In this document: positions 27,927 through 37,532 of the stretch, in pieces | Layout of the letters: each line of letters opens with the position of its first letter | Position numbering within the stretch: the stretch's first letter is position 1 | Source: Pseudomonas oryzihabitans | Lineage (GTDB): Bacteria > Pseudomonadota > Gammaproteobacteria > Pseudomonadales > Pseudomonadaceae | Reading direction: 5' to 3' | Assembly: GCF_014522265.1 (NCBI RefSeq) | Contig: NZ_CP017024.1 | Coordinates: 2,950,001-3,014,000 of the forward strand | DNA: 64,000 nt | Position numbers and translations under genes: made by a program | Notes under the pieces: model-generated | What the model saw: only the letters and a program-made list of their open reading frames with translations | Told to the model about the DNA's origin: nothing | The model's database searches: none

Positions 27927-28451
27927 CTAGCGCAGACCGCGCTGGCTCTCGTCGAGGGTGCGGATGTACTTGAACACCTTGCGCGCCGCCGCGGGCGGCT
28001 TGTTGTGCGCGGCCTCGTGCTGGGCATGCCGCACCAGCCCGCGCAGATGCTGGCGGTCGGTTTCCGGATAGAGCGCCACGAAGGCTTCCAGGGCCTGGTC
28101 GCCCTCGGCGATCAGGCGGTCGCGCCAGCGCTCCAGGGCGTGGAAGCGCTCGTTGTACTGCCGCGTCGAGGTGTCCATCTGGTCGGCCAGGGCCAGGATG
28201 GCTTCCAGGTCCTGGTCGCGCATCAGCTTGCCCAGGTACTGGACATGCCTTTTGCGCGCGATGTGCGTCTTGTGCTTGGGCGCCTCGGCCAGGGCCTTGC
28301 GCAACGGATCGGTCAGCGGAAGGCGGTCCAGCTGCTCGGCCGGCAGACCGGCCAGGCGTTCGCCCAGATCCTGCAGCGCATGCAGCTCGCGCTTGACCTG
28401 TGTCTTGCTCTTTTCGCCCAGCGGCGCGTCGTCGTCGTAAGAATCAACCAT
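27927..28451 (-). CDS. darP: Ribosome biogenesis factor YjgA/DarP
   Basis: 174 residues of the DUF615 (YjgA, renamed DarP) family, which binds late 50S precursors and promotes peptidyl-transferase-centre maturation. Typical blocks are [20 protein letters not shown] and [17 protein letters not shown]. The protein is highly charged and helical with no membrane segment. It sits between tldD (convergent) and pmbA (divergent), as in P. aeruginosa. Confidence 0.92.
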   Translation of the reverse strand: MVDSYDDDAPLGEKSKTQVKRELHALQDLGERLAGLPAEQLDRLPLTDPLRKALAEAPKHKTHIARKRHVQYLGKLMRDQDLEAILALADQMDTSTRQYNERFHALERWRDRLIAEGDQALEAFVALYPETDRQHLRGLVRHAQHEAAHNKPPAAARKVFKYIRTLDESQRGLR

Positions 28452-28543
28452 GAACTATGGGGTCCAGCTAAGAATGGGCGCCATCATAACGAGTTGCCGC
28501 ACGGTTGTCCGGCCTGGCCGGCGCCGTCCGTAAGGAGAACGTC

Positions 28544-29893
28544 ATGAATCGCAACGCCGCCGTGGGTCCCGCTGCGCTCCCCGAATTGCGCGAACAGGTC
28601 GAGGCCATCCTGGCCGAGGCCCGGCGCCAGGGCGCCAGTGCCGGTGAAGTGGCCGTATCGGTCGACCAGGGCCTGTCCACCTCGGTCCGCAAGGGCGAGG
28701 TGGAAACGGTCGAATTCAATCGCGACCAGGGCTTTGGCATCACCCTCTATGCCGGTCAGCGCAAGGGCTCGGCCAGTACCTCCGCCACCGGTCCCGAGGC
28801 GATCCGCGAAACCGTGGCTGCGGCCCTGGCCATCGCCAAGCACACCTCCGAGGATCCCTGTGCGGGCCTGGCCGACGCCGAGCTGATGGCGCGCGGCGAG
28901 TTGCCCGATCTCGATCTCTATCATCCCTGGGACATCACCCCCGAGCAGGCCATCGAGCAGGCCCTGGCCTGTGAGGCGGCGGCCTATGCCGCCGACAGTC
29001 GCATCGGCAACGCCGACGGCACCACCCTCAATACCCACCAGGGCTGTCGGGTGTACGGCAACAGCCACGGCTTCGTCGGCGGCTATGCCAGCACCCGCCA
29101 CAGCCTGAGCTGCGTGATGATCGCCGGCAGTGGCGAGGCCATGCAGCGCGACTACTACTACGACGTCAACCGGATCGGCAGCGAGTTGATGAGTGCCGAG
29201 GAAATCGGCCGCCGCGCCGCCGAGCGCGCCGTGAGCCGCCTGGGCGCGCGGCCGGTGCCCACCGCCAAGGTCCCGGTGCTGTTTTCCCCGGAAATGGCGG
29301 CCGGTCTGTTCGGCACCTTTCTCGCCGCCATCTCCGGCGGCAACCTCTATCGCAAGTCGTCCTTCCTCGAAGGCGCCCTGGGCCAGCAGGTGTTTCCCGA
29401 CTGGCTGACCCTGGACGAGCGGCCGCACCTGCCGCGCGCCCTGGGCAGTGCCGCCTTCGACGGCGAGGGCCTGGCCACCTACGCCAAGCCCTTCGTCGAG
29501 AATGGCCGCCTGGTCTCCTATGTGCTCGGCAGCTATTCCGCACGCAAGCTGGGCATGCAGAGCACGGCCAATGCCGGCGGCGTGCACAACCTCCATGTCA
29601 GCCACGGCTCGGCGGGCCAGGCCGAACTGATCCGGCAGATGGGCACCGGCTTCCTGGTCACGGAAATGATGGGGCAGGGCACCAACCTGGTCACCGGCGA
29701 CTATTCCCGTGGCGCGGGCGGCTTCTGGGTCGAGAATGGCGAGATCCAGTTTCCGGTCCAGGAGGTCACCATCGCCGGGCGGCTGGGCGACATGTTCCGC
29801 CAGATCCTGGCGGTGGGCAGCGACGTGGAACGCCGCGGCAGTCTGCGCACCGGCTCGGTGTTGATCGATGGCATGACCCTGGCGGGCAGCTAG
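28544..29893 (+). CDS. pmbA: Metalloprotease-associated subunit PmbA (TldE)
   Basis: 449 residues. PmbA/TldE is the non-catalytic partner of TldD and, as expected, lacks the HExxxH motif. Conserved stretches include SVRKGEVETVEFNRDQGFGI, KVPVLFSPEMAAGLFG and VSHGSAGQAELIRQMGTG. AAGGAGA precedes the ATG; a GTG/TTG-type upstream extension has no support. It is divergent from darP across about 90 bp. Confidence 0.95.
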   Translation: MNRNAAVGPAALPELREQVEAILAEARRQGASAGEVAVSVDQGLSTSVRKGEVETVEFNRDQGFGITLYAGQRKGSASTSATGPEAIRETVAAALAIAKHTSEDPCAGLADAELMARGELPDLDLYHPWDITPEQAIEQALACEAAAYAADSRIGNADGTTLNTHQGCRVYGNSHGFVGGYASTRHSLSCVMIAGSGEAMQRDYYYDVNRIGSELMSAEEIGRRAAERAVSRLGARPVPTAKVPVLFSPEMAAGLFGTFLAAISGGNLYRKSSFLEGALGQQVFPDWLTLDERPHLPRALGSAAFDGEGLATYAKPFVENGRLVSYVLGSYSARKLGMQSTANAGGVHNLHVSHGSAGQAELIRQMGTGFLVTEMMGQGTNLVTGDYSRGAGGFWVENGEIQFPVQEVTIAGRLGDMFRQILAVGSDVERRGSLRTGSVLIDGMTLAGS

Positions 29894-29968
29894 TGCAGGT
29901 CACCGCAGACGTCGTGGAAAGGAAAATCCTGTCGAACGGGAGACAGCCCACCCCGTTACTCGTTAGTA

Positions 29969-29987
29969 TCCTAGCAATGCACTAGGA
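29969..29987. promoter_or_regulatory. Inverted repeat upstream of sodA
   Basis: TCCTAG-N7-CTAGGA is a perfect 6-bp inverted repeat about 130 bases before sodA. It could be an operator. It does not match the Fur consensus expected for a manganese superoxide dismutase gene, and no clear Fur box was found in this gap. Confidence 0.3.
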
Positions 29988-30117
29988 CATAGCCGTGCGG
30001 TCGAATCTGCTGACCGGACGGCCCAGGCTTCAGACGGTGCGCCGTGGCGCACCAGCCGTACACCCCATCGCCCAAGGGCAATGGGTCCTTACCAAAGCCA
30101 CCATGGAGACAATCCGC

Positions 30118-30732
30118 ATGCCGCATACTCTGCCTCAGCTGCCCTACGCCTACGACGCGCTGGAACCGCACGTCGATGCCCAGACCATGGAAATCCACCA
30201 TACCAAGCATCACCAGACCTACATCAACAACCTGAACGCGGCGCTGGAAGGCACCGAGTTCGCCAACCTGTCGGCCGAAGACGTGGTTCGCCAGCTGGAC
30301 AAGCTGCCCCAGGACAAGCGCGGCGCCGTGCAGAACAACGGTGGCGGCCATGCCAACCACAGCCTGTTCTGGACCGTGATGGCCCCCAACGCCGGTGGCA
30401 AGCCCGAAGGCGCCCTGGCCGAAGCCATCGAGTCCCAGCTGGGCGGCTTCGATGCCTTCAAGGAAGCCTTCACCAAGGCTGCCCTGACCCGCTTCGGCAG
30501 TGGCTGGGCCTGGCTGAGCGTCACCCCCGAGAAGAAGCTGGTGGTCGAGAGCACCGGTAACCAGGACAGCCCGCTGATGACCGGCAACACCCCGATCCTC
30601 GGCCTGGACGTCTGGGAGCACGCCTACTACCTGCGCTACCAGAACCGCCGTCCCGAGTACATCGGCGCCTTCTTCAACGTCATCAACTGGCCGGAAGTGA
30701 CCCGTCGCTACGAAGCGGCGCTGAACGCCTGA
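30118..30732 (+). CDS. sodA: Superoxide dismutase, manganese type
   Basis: 204 residues. The sequence begins [18 protein letters not shown] and has the metal ligands His27 ([12 protein letters not shown]), the second His in [11 protein letters not shown], and the Asp and His of [17 protein letters not shown] and GNQDSPL are the Mn-enzyme versions; Fe enzymes usually carry WNHTFYW. It resembles P. aeruginosa SodM rather than SodB. The ATG has GGAG upstream. It is a single-gene unit ending in a strong bidirectional terminator. In pseudomonads sodM is usually iron-repressed, but I could not identify a Fur site here. Confidence 0.95.
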   Translation: MPHTLPQLPYAYDALEPHVDAQTMEIHHTKHHQTYINNLNAALEGTEFANLSAEDVVRQLDKLPQDKRGAVQNNGGGHANHSLFWTVMAPNAGGKPEGALAEAIESQLGGFDAFKEAFTKAALTRFGSGWAWLSVTPEKKLVVESTGNQDSPLMTGNTPILGLDVWEHAYYLRYQNRRPEYIGAFFNVINWPEVTRRYEAALNA

Positions 30733-30737
30733 GTCGA

Positions 30738-30781
30738 CGCCCAATAAAAAAGCCGCCCTCGGGCGGCTTTTTTATTGGGCG
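30738..30781. terminator. Bidirectional terminator between sodA and ptsO
   Basis: A perfect inverted repeat extends about 21 bp on each side: CGCCC, an A-rich run, then CCGCCC; and GGGCGG, a T-rich run, then GGGCG. T-runs after the GC stem are present on both strands, so it can serve both sodA and the convergent ptsO operon. Confidence 0.93.
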
Positions 30782-30799
30782 ATGCTGGAGGAGGGCCGA

Positions 30800-31072
30800 T
30801 CACTCACCTTCGTCGAAGTAGTTGTTGATCAGCTCGACCAGGGCGCGCATGGCCTCGTCGCTCTGTTCACCCTCGGTTTCCAGTTGCAGCACCGTGCCCT
30901 TGCCAGCGGCCAGCATCATGACCGCCATGATGCTCTTGCCATCCACGGGCGGCTCGCCACTGCGGCCGACACGAATGCTGGCAGGATAGCGGCCGGCCAC
31001 GCCGACGAACTTGGCAGCCGCACGGGCGTGCAGGCCCAGCTTGTTGATGATGGTGATCTGTTGGGCAGGCAT
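30800..31072 (-). CDS. ptsO: Nitrogen-PTS phosphocarrier NPr (HPr family)
   Basis: 90 residues, HPr fold. The phosphorylated His15 is in KLGLHARAAAKFV, and the regulatory-loop equivalent reads PVDGKSIMAVMMLAAGKG. NPr passes phosphate from EI-Ntr (PtsP, not in the window) to EIIA-Ntr (PtsN), encoded just upstream. The start is chosen by AAGGAC upstream. It is last in the lptCAB-rpoN-hpf-ptsN-rapZ-ptsO block, 31 bp after rapZ. Confidence 0.96.
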   Translation of the reverse strand: MPAQQITIINKLGLHARAAAKFVGVAGRYPASIRVGRSGEPPVDGKSIMAVMMLAAGKGTVLQLETEGEQSDEAMRALVELINNYFDEGE

Positions 31073-31103
31073 TGAGTCTGTCCTTGTCGAAACAAAACGG
31101 GCG

Positions 31104-31958
31104 TCAGAGATCGCGGTGACGAATCTGGACGTTCTTGAGCAGGTCTTTGAGTTCGCGACCCAGGCGATCGGCCAGATAGACCGAACGGTGGTGACCACCG
31201 GTACAGCCAATGGCCACGGTCACATAGGACCTGTTGTTGGCGGCAAAACGCGGCAGCCACTTCACCAGGTAATCGCGGATGTCATTGTACAGGGTCTCTA
31301 CCTCGGGCTGTTGCTCGAGATAGTCGCGTACCGGCGCATCCAGTCCGGAAAAGTCGCGCAGGTCCGGTTTCCAGTAGGGATTGGGCAGGAAGCGCACATC
31401 GAACACCATGTCCGCGTCCACCGGCAGCCCGCGCTTGAAGCCAAAGGATTCCACCAGGTAGGCGGTACCGGGCTCCGGCGCGTTCAGCAGGCGCAACTTG
31501 AGGATGTCACGCAGCTGATAGAGATTCAGGTGGGTGGTGTCGATCTTCAGGTCGGACAGGTCGGCGATGGGCGACAGCAGCACCTGCTCGTCATGGATAG
31601 CTTCGGCCAGGGACCTTTCCTGGTTCGACAGCGGATGCCGGCGGCGCGTCTCGGAAAAGCGCTTGAGCAGCGCCTGGTCATCGGCATCCAAGTAGAGGAC
31701 GTCGCAGCGGATGTTGCGACTGCGCACCTGTTCGAGCAATTCGGGAAAGCGTTGCAACTGACTGGGCAGGTTGCGCGCATCGATGGACAGGGCGACCTTG
31801 GGCTGGGGGCGCTCCATGTCGGTCAGCGCATGCTGGGCCAGATCGGGCAGCAGACTGGCCGGCAGGTTGTCGATGCAATAGAAGCCATTGTCCTCAAGCA
31901 CGTTGAGCGCCGTACTCTTGCCCGACCCGGAACGTCCGCTCACGATGATGAGGTGCAT
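31104..31958 (-). CDS. rapZ: RNase adapter protein RapZ
   Basis: 284 residues. In enterics RapZ delivers sRNAs to RNase E and senses glucosamine-6-phosphate; in Pseudomonas its targets are less defined. The N-terminal Walker A is [19 protein letters not shown]. The C-terminal domain has [20 protein letters not shown], the most conserved RapZ block. The start lies one base after the ptsN stop (TGAcATG), so translation is likely coupled. Longer in-frame starts inside ptsN are rejected. Confidence 0.96.
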   Translation of the reverse strand: MHLIIVSGRSGSGKSTALNVLEDNGFYCIDNLPASLLPDLAQHALTDMERPQPKVALSIDARNLPSQLQRFPELLEQVRSRNIRCDVLYLDADDQALLKRFSETRRRHPLSNQERSLAEAIHDEQVLLSPIADLSDLKIDTTHLNLYQLRDILKLRLLNAPEPGTAYLVESFGFKRGLPVDADMVFDVRFLPNPYWKPDLRDFSGLDAPVRDYLEQQPEVETLYNDIRDYLVKWLPRFAANNRSYVTVAIGCTGGHHRSVYLADRLGRELKDLLKNVQIRHRDL

Positions 31959-31959
31959 G

Positions 31960-32424
31960 TCAGTGTCCGCTCTGGGCCTCGACGACGATCTGATAGAGCG
32001 CCTGGCTATCCCTGGCCTTGCGCAGCCGCTCGCGGATGTCGGCGCGATCAAGGATGCCGGCGATCTGGCGCAGCAGGGTGAGGTGCTGCTCGGTGGCGGC
32101 TTCCGGGACCAGCAGGACGAACACCAGGTCTACCGGAGCGCCGTCCAGGGAATCGAAGTCCACCGGTTGCTGCAGGTGGAAGAGCACGCACAGCGGTTGT
32201 TGCAGACCCGCCAGGCGGCAGTGGGGAATGGCAATGCCATTGCCGAAACCGGTCGAGCCCAGGCGCTCGCGCGCCATCAGGCATTCATGGATGTGCGCCG
32301 CGTCGTGGCCGGGCAGTTCCTGCGCGGCCAGTTCGGCAATGCGCTCCAGTACAGCGGCTTTGCTGCCACCCGGCGCACCCGTCTGGGTGCGGCCGGGGGT
32401 CAGGATGTTTTCGAGTCTGATCAT
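31960..32424 (-). CDS. ptsN: PTS IIA-like nitrogen regulatory protein PtsN (EIIA-Ntr)
   Basis: 154 residues. The phosphorylated His68 lies in [11 protein letters not shown]. The opening [13 protein letters not shown] is typical. EIIA-Ntr couples carbon, nitrogen and potassium status and modulates sigma-54-dependent promoters; it sits in the rpoN cluster as expected. It begins 18 bp after hpf. Confidence 0.96.
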   Translation of the reverse strand: MIRLENILTPGRTQTGAPGGSKAAVLERIAELAAQELPGHDAAHIHECLMARERLGSTGFGNGIAIPHCRLAGLQQPLCVLFHLQQPVDFDSLDGAPVDLVFVLLVPEAATEQHLTLLRQIAGILDRADIRERLRKARDSQALYQIVVEAQSGH

Positions 32425-32442
32425 AAAGCGGCGATCGAAACC

Positions 32443-32751
32443 TCAGCGGACGCCGACGCCCTGCTGGCGTTCGATCGATTTTTCCTTGTGTTTAATCAAT
32501 TGGCGGTCGAGCTTGTCGGCCAGGAGATCGATGGCGGCATACATGTCGTCGTGCTCGGCATTGGCAACCACCGCGGCGCCGGCGACGTGCAGGGTGGCTT
32601 CGGCTTTCTGCTTGAGCTTGTCCACTTCCAGGATGACCTGGACGTTGGTGATACGGTCGAAGTGCCGTTCGAGGCGGGCGAGTTTCTCGCCGATGTAGTC
32701 ACGCAGGGCTTCTGTCACTTCAAGCTGATGGCCACTGATGTTGACTTGCAT
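32443..32751 (-). CDS. hpf: Ribosome hibernation promoting factor, short form
   Basis: 102 residues, the short HPF/YhbH type that acts with RMF to form 100S ribosomes, without the C-terminal dimerisation domain of long HPF. It starts MQVNISGHQLEVTEALRDYI with AAGGAG upstream; HFDRITNVQVILEVDK and HVAGAAVVANAEHDDMYAAI are family blocks. It lies immediately downstream of rpoN. Confidence 0.95.
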   Translation of the reverse strand: MQVNISGHQLEVTEALRDYIGEKLARLERHFDRITNVQVILEVDKLKQKAEATLHVAGAAVVANAEHDDMYAAIDLLADKLDRQLIKHKEKSIERQQGVGVR

Positions 32752-32842
32752 ACCGCTTCTCCTTATTGCCGGGCTGCGATCGGCGAAGCTGCTCGCCGAC
32801 ATGACAAGGATCGAACGAAGCACGGTCACACATCAGGACGCG

Positions 32843-34342
32843 TCAGATGAGACGCTTGCGTTCGCTGGACGGAGCGATACCCAGGGATTCCCGATACTTA
32901 GCCACCGTGCGACGAGCGACTTGTATACCTTGCGATTCCAGTAAACCAGCGATCTTGCTGTCACTCAACGGCTTTTTCGCGTTTTCCGCCGCCACCAATT
33001 TCTTGATGATCGCGCGGATCGCGGTGGAGGAGCATTCGCCCCCCTCGGCGGTGCTGACGTGGCTGGAGAAGAAATACTTGAGTTCGTAGATGCCACGCGG
33101 GGTGTGCATGAACTTCTGGGTGGTCACCCGGGAGATGGTCGACTCATGCATGCCTACCGCCTCGGCGATGTCATGCAGGACCAGCGGCTTCATCGCCTCT
33201 TCGCCGTATTCGAGAAAACCGCGCTGGTGCTCGACGATCTGGGTCGCCACCTTCATCAGGGTCTCGTTGCGGCTCTGCAGGCTCTTGATGAACCAGCGCG
33301 CTTCCTGCAGCTGGTTGCGCATGTAGGTGTTGTCGGCGCTGCTGTCGGCGCGCTTGACGAAGCCGGCGTACTGGGGATTGACCCGCAGACGCGGCACGGC
33401 TTCCTGATTGAGCTCCACCAGCCAGCGCTCGTTGTGCTTGCGGACGATGACGTCCGGCACCACGTATTCGGCTTCGCCGGATTCGATCTGCGAGCCGGGG
33501 CGCGGATGCAGGGTCTGGATCAGTTCGATGACGGGCTTGAGCTCGTCTTCCTTGATCTTCATGCGCCGCATCAGCTGCGCATAGTCGCGGCTGCCGAGCA
33601 GATCGAGATAGTCACTGACCAGGCGCCTGGCCTCGCCGAGCAGGGGGAGATTGGCCGGTAGCTGGGCCAGCTGGATCAGCAGGCATTCGCGCAGATTGCG
33701 GGCGGCGACGCCGGCCGGCTCGAATTGCTGGACGCGTCTGAGCACCACCTCGACTTCATCGAGATCGACTTCCAGCTCGGGATCCAGCGAGGCATGGATG
33801 TCTTCGAGGCTTTCCTGCAGATAGCCGTCGGTGTCGATGCCGTCGATGATCGCCACGGCGATCAGGCGATCGAGATCCGACATGGGCGCCAGGTTGAGTT
33901 GCCAGAGCAGGTGGGTCTGCAGGCTCTCGCCCGCCGAGGTGCGGGTGGTGAAGTCCCACTCGTCGTCGTCATTGCTGGGCAGGCTGCTGGCGCTGGTCTG
34001 GTAGATGTCTTCCCAGGCGGTATCGACCGGCAGCTCGCTGTCGCTGGGAATACGCTCGCTCCATTCGGAGTCGTCGGCCATCTCGTTGACGGCGACCGAG
34101 GTTTCCTTGAAGGTGGTTTCCAGGTTGCCCGCGCCCGAGCTCTCATCGCCTTCGCTCGAGGCTTCGCTCTGGTCGAAGTCTTCACCTTCTTCCTGGCGTT
34201 CCAGCATCGGATTGGATTCCAGGGCTTCCTGGATTTCCTGCTGCAAGTCGAGCGTCGAGAGCTGAAGCAGACGTATGGCTTGTTGCAGCTGCGGCGTCAT
34301 CGTCAGCTGCTGGCCCATCTTGAGGACTAGCGATGGTTTCAT
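32843..34342 (-). CDS. rpoN: RNA polymerase sigma-54 factor
   Basis: 499 residues. Region I is Gln/Leu rich (LGL-type opening [20 protein letters not shown]), region II is acidic (about 50-115), and region III has the core-binding and helix-turn-helix segments, with [20 protein letters not shown]. The RpoN box [14 protein letters not shown] near the C-terminus recognises the -24 element. It directs nitrogen, motility and catabolic promoters activated by enhancer-binding proteins. It is downstream of lptB with a gap of about 100 bp. Confidence 0.98.
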   Translation of the reverse strand: MKPSLVLKMGQQLTMTPQLQQAIRLLQLSTLDLQQEIQEALESNPMLERQEEGEDFDQSEASSEGDESSGAGNLETTFKETSVAVNEMADDSEWSERIPSDSELPVDTAWEDIYQTSASSLPSNDDDEWDFTTRTSAGESLQTHLLWQLNLAPMSDLDRLIAVAIIDGIDTDGYLQESLEDIHASLDPELEVDLDEVEVVLRRVQQFEPAGVAARNLRECLLIQLAQLPANLPLLGEARRLVSDYLDLLGSRDYAQLMRRMKIKEDELKPVIELIQTLHPRPGSQIESGEAEYVVPDVIVRKHNERWLVELNQEAVPRLRVNPQYAGFVKRADSSADNTYMRNQLQEARWFIKSLQSRNETLMKVATQIVEHQRGFLEYGEEAMKPLVLHDIAEAVGMHESTISRVTTQKFMHTPRGIYELKYFFSSHVSTAEGGECSSTAIRAIIKKLVAAENAKKPLSDSKIAGLLESQGIQVARRTVAKYRESLGIAPSSERKRLI

Positions 34343-34444
34343 GGCTGCGGAAATACACCTTGTCTACCGACGCGAACAGCGCCACCGAACCTCGCGAACC
34401 CTGCGAGCGTTAGCAAATTATATGCCTTGTTTCCCCGGGTTTGC

Positions 34445-35173
34445 CTAGAGGCGGAATTCGTGGCCCAGATAGACTTCCTTGACCAGATCGTTGGCGAGGA
34501 CTTCCTCGGCGGTACCCTCGGCGATGAGCTGGCCGTCGTTGACGATGTAGGCCGTTTCGCAGATGGTCAGGGTTTCCCGGACATTGTGGTCGGTGATGAG
34601 CACACCGATGCCCTTGGCCTTGAGGTGGCGAATGATCTGCTTGATGTCGCCCACCGAGATGGGGTCCACGCCGGCGAAGGGTTCGTCCAGCAGGATGAAC
34701 TTGGGTGCGGTGGCCAGGGCGCGAGCGATCTCGACGCGACGTCTTTCGCCACCCGACAGGCTCATGCCGCGATTGTCGCGGATATGGGTGATGTGGAATT
34801 CCTGCAGCAGGCTTTCCAGTTCGCGCAGGCGACCGGCCTTGTCCAGATCCTTGCGGGTTTCCAGGATGCCGAGGATGTTGTCGGCCACAGTCAGCTTGCG
34901 AAAGATCGAGGCTTCCTGCGGCAGGTAGCCGATCCCGGCGCGGGCCCGGCCATGCATGGGCAGGGCGGTGACATCCTGATCGTCGATCAGCACGCGACCC
35001 TGATCGGCCTTGACCAGGCCGACGATCATGTAGAAACAGGTGGTCTTGCCGGCGCCGTTCGGACCGAGCAGGCCGACGATCTGACCGCTGTCGATGCTGA
35101 CGCTGACGTCGCGAACGACCTGACGACCCTTGTAGCTCTTGGCCAGATGCTGGGCTTTGAGCGTGACCGTCAT
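34445..35173 (-). CDS. lptB: LPS export ABC transporter ATPase LptB
   Basis: 242 residues. Walker [20 protein letters not shown], signature [16 protein letters not shown], Walker [16 protein letters not shown]. LptB drives LptFG to extract lipopolysaccharide from the inner membrane. The ATG overlaps the lptA stop as ATGA. A longer open frame running through lptA is not coding. Confidence 0.97.
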   Translation of the reverse strand: MTVTLKAQHLAKSYKGRQVVRDVSVSIDSGQIVGLLGPNGAGKTTCFYMIVGLVKADQGRVLIDDQDVTALPMHGRARAGIGYLPQEASIFRKLTVADNILGILETRKDLDKAGRLRELESLLQEFHITHIRDNRGMSLSGGERRRVEIARALATAPKFILLDEPFAGVDPISVGDIKQIIRHLKAKGIGVLITDHNVRETLTICETAYIVNDGQLIAEGTAEEVLANDLVKEVYLGHEFRL

Positions 35174-35712
35174 TGTCCCTGCCCCGACTGCTGCTGATCC
35201 TTGGGCTGGATGACCATGTCGATGCGCGGCCGCGGCGTGGTGACCTTGCTGCCGTTGGCGCGCCCGGCGTTGACGATCTGGCGCTGGGTGTCGTAGACGA
35301 TCTTCTCGCCTTCGAAGGTGTTGCCCTGTTGGACCACCTTGGCCTGATCGATCAGGATGATGCGATTTTCCTGGGCGAAATACTGGATCGTCAGACCATA
35401 GGCCTTGACGATGTCCTTGTCTGCCGAGGGCTTCTGCTCGTAGTAGGCCGGTTTGCCCACTGCGGTGGCGACCTTGATGTTGCCCTGATTGTCCTGGGTC
35501 AAGGTCACCGTGTTGCCGGTGATCTTCATGCTGCCCTGGGTGATGACCACGTCTCCGCGGTACACGGCCACGCCCTGCTTGTCGTCGAGCTCGGCGCTGT
35601 CGGCCTGCACGCGGATCGGCTGGGTGCGATCGGTCGGCAGGGCCCAAGCCGCGGCACTGCCAAAGGTGGCGCCGAGGGTGAACAGGAAGGGGAGGGTTTT
35701 AACGAACCTCAT
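35170..35712 (-). CDS. lptA: LPS transport periplasmic protein LptA
   Basis: 180 residues with a signal peptide (about 1-24, ending SAAAWA). The OstA/LptA beta-jellyroll has [20 protein letters not shown], then [19 protein letters not shown], as in canonical LptA, which forms the periplasmic LPS bridge. It overlaps the end of lptC by 14 bp and the start of lptB by 4 bp. Confidence 0.96.
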   Translation of the reverse strand: MRFVKTLPFLFTLGATFGSAAAWALPTDRTQPIRVQADSAELDDKQGVAVYRGDVVITQGSMKITGNTVTLTQDNQGNIKVATAVGKPAYYEQKPSADKDIVKAYGLTIQYFAQENRIILIDQAKVVQQGNTFEGEKIVYDTQRQIVNAGRANGSKVTTPRPRIDMVIQPKDQQQSGQGQ

Positions 35713-36271
35713 GCTGGCCTCTTACGTTGGACAGCAGGAGCATTCTGCCGTCTTCTAGATACGCTTTCATGCCATTGGCCGTGGTCACCCCATTGGCGGC
35801 CTCGATTCTAACGGCTTGCTCGGTTTGCGCATATTGTTTGTCAGGAAAGACGGTCATGCGGGTGGTGGTCAACACCACCGGGCGGCCTTTTTCATCGGTA
35901 CGCTCGACACGCACGTCATCGATCAGCTCCGCCTGACTGCCACCGGGGGCGACCTCGGCGCGGGCACTGCGAATGTGCCAGGGATAGTCGGTGCCGCGAA
36001 AGGCCAGCATGTCGGGCCGGGTCACCAGGGTGACGTCGGTCGCCTTGACGTGTTCGCTGCGCTCCGCCTTGAGTTCGTACTGGATCTTGCCGTCCAGGCG
36101 ATACTGGATCGTCCGGGTATTGAGGGCATAGCCGTCGATGGCGCTGTCTTGCGGGGTCGACGAGGCCGGAGCATCGACGAAGCGCTGCGGCAGGATGTTC
36201 CAGTAGCCGATCGCGATGAGCGCGGCGGCGATCAGGACCAACAGCACGGGGCGGCGCAAGCTGCGAAACAT
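35699..36271 (-). CDS. lptC: LPS export protein LptC
   Basis: 190 residues: an N-terminal transmembrane helix (PVLLVLIAAALIAIGYW) and a single LptA-like jellyroll containing RLDGKIQYELKAERSEH and PDMLAFRGTDYPWHIRSA. It is the single-pass component joining LptB2FG to LptA. MFRSLRRPV is used as start, since the longer frame upstream lacks a ribosome site. The gene follows kdsD with only 82 bp between, and the usual kdsC gene is absent from that gap. Confidence 0.94.
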   Translation of the reverse strand: MFRSLRRPVLLVLIAAALIAIGYWNILPQRFVDAPASSTPQDSAIDGYALNTRTIQYRLDGKIQYELKAERSEHVKATDVTLVTRPDMLAFRGTDYPWHIRSARAEVAPGGSQAELIDDVRVERTDEKGRPVVLTTTRMTVFPDKQYAQTEQAVRIEAANGVTTANGMKAYLEDGRMLLLSNVRGQHEVR

Positions 36272-36353
36272 GAGGGTACCTGTGGTGGGCCGCACCAGGG
36301 GCGGCGGGTTGAACACGAGATTGCGGCGTATTAGTCGGGCAGTATAACCCGGC

Positions 36354-37328
36354 CTACAGCACCCCGGCGCGTAGCAGGTCACCCATGTTGAGGGCGCCGA
36401 TCGGCCGGTGCTCGTCATCGATCACCACCAGCGCGTTGATCTTGTGCTCTTCCATGATCTTCAACGCCTCGGCGGCGAGTATCTGCGCCCTGGCGGTTCG
36501 ACCGCCACGGGTCATCACGGTTGCGATCGCCGTGGTGCGCACGTCGATGCCGCGATCCAGGGCGCGACGCAGATCGCCGTCGGTGAAGATACCGGCCAGA
36601 CGACCATCGGTGGCGAGCACGCTGGTCATGCCCAGCCCCTTGCGCGACATCTCCAGCAGGGCATCGGAGACCAGGGTGTCTTCGCTGACCTGCGGCAGGT
36701 CGGCGCCGGCATGCATGACGTTTTCCACCTTGAGCAGCAGGCGCCGACCCAGGGCGCCACCCGGATGGGAGAAGGCGAAATCCTCGGCGGTGAAGCCGCG
36801 GGCCTCGAGCAGGGCGATGGCCAGGGCGTCGCCCAGTACCAGGGCGACGGTGGTGGAGGAGGTGGGCGCCAGATTGAGCGGGCAGGCCTCAGTGGCCACG
36901 CTGGTATCCAGGTTGACGTCCGCGGCCTTGGCCAGCGGCGAGGCCGGATTGCCGGCAAAGCTGATCAGCGGGACGCCAAGGCGCTTGATCAGCGGCAGCA
37001 GGGTCAGGATCTCGCTGGAGGTGCCCGACTGGGAGATGGCGATGATGACGTCATCGCGGGTGATCATGCCCATGTCGCCATGGCTGGCTTCGGCCGGGTG
37101 TACGAAGAAGGCCGGACTGCCGGTGCTGGCCAGGGTCGCGGCGATCTTGTTGCCGACATGCCCGGATTTGCCCATGCCCAGGACCACGATGCGCCCACGG
37201 CAGGCGAGCAGGTGGCGACAGGCGGCGGCAAAGCTTTCGTCGATGCGTTCGCCCAGGGCGGCCACGGCCGCTCGCTCTACATCTATGGTGCGCTTGGCGG
37301 AAGCGATGAAATCTATTGAGTCGGGCAT
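36354..37328 (-). CDS. kdsD: D-arabinose 5-phosphate isomerase
   Basis: 324 residues, full length. It interconverts ribulose-5-phosphate and arabinose-5-phosphate, the first step of Kdo synthesis. The SIS domain (about 38-170) has VVLGMGKSGHVGNKIAATLA and HPAEASHGDMGMI. Two CBS modules follow (about 205-265 and 275-324), including GMTSVLATDGRLAGIFTDGD. It is divergent from mlaF. A good -10 lies about 33 bases before the ATG. Confidence 0.96.
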   Translation of the reverse strand: MPDSIDFIASAKRTIDVERAAVAALGERIDESFAAACRHLLACRGRIVVLGMGKSGHVGNKIAATLASTGSPAFFVHPAEASHGDMGMITRDDVIIAISQSGTSSEILTLLPLIKRLGVPLISFAGNPASPLAKAADVNLDTSVATEACPLNLAPTSSTTVALVLGDALAIALLEARGFTAEDFAFSHPGGALGRRLLLKVENVMHAGADLPQVSEDTLVSDALLEMSRKGLGMTSVLATDGRLAGIFTDGDLRRALDRGIDVRTTAIATVMTRGGRTARAQILAAEALKIMEEHKINALVVIDDEHRPIGALNMGDLLRAGVL

Positions 37329-37360
37329 GGGTCAGAAGGCAGGTGACGGGACAATCGGAA

Positions 37361-37366
37361 ATTATA
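37361..37366 (-). promoter_or_regulatory. -10 element for kdsD
   Basis: On the minus strand the sequence reads TATAAT, a perfect sigma-70 -10 box, about 33 bases before the kdsD start. The best -35-like match upstream, TTGCTG, has a long 19-base spacer. Confidence 0.5.
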
Positions 37367-37427
37367 TGCGCAAAGCCGCGACACTCAGCAACGCCGCCCG
37401 CAGTTCAGGAGTCACATCGGCAACGAA

Positions 37428-37436
37428 TGCTATAGT
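37428..37436 (+). promoter_or_regulatory. Extended -10 element for the mla operon
   Basis: TGCTATAGT fits the extended -10 pattern TGnTATAAT with one mismatch, about 100 bases before mlaF. There is no convincing -35, which is acceptable for an extended -10 promoter. Confidence 0.45.
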
Positions 37437-37532
37437 GCCGCCCTTTTGCCGGGGTCGCCGAACGCGAGAGCCGCGTGCCCTGAAGCGGCGGAGCGGCGTC
37501 TCCCTGCACAGAGTTGAACCTTAGGAGTCTCG

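Noticed and set aside
36385-37524. 379-codon plus-strand frame over kdsD
   Set aside because: Antisense to an intact kdsD with SIS and CBS domains; Ser/Arg-rich shadow.
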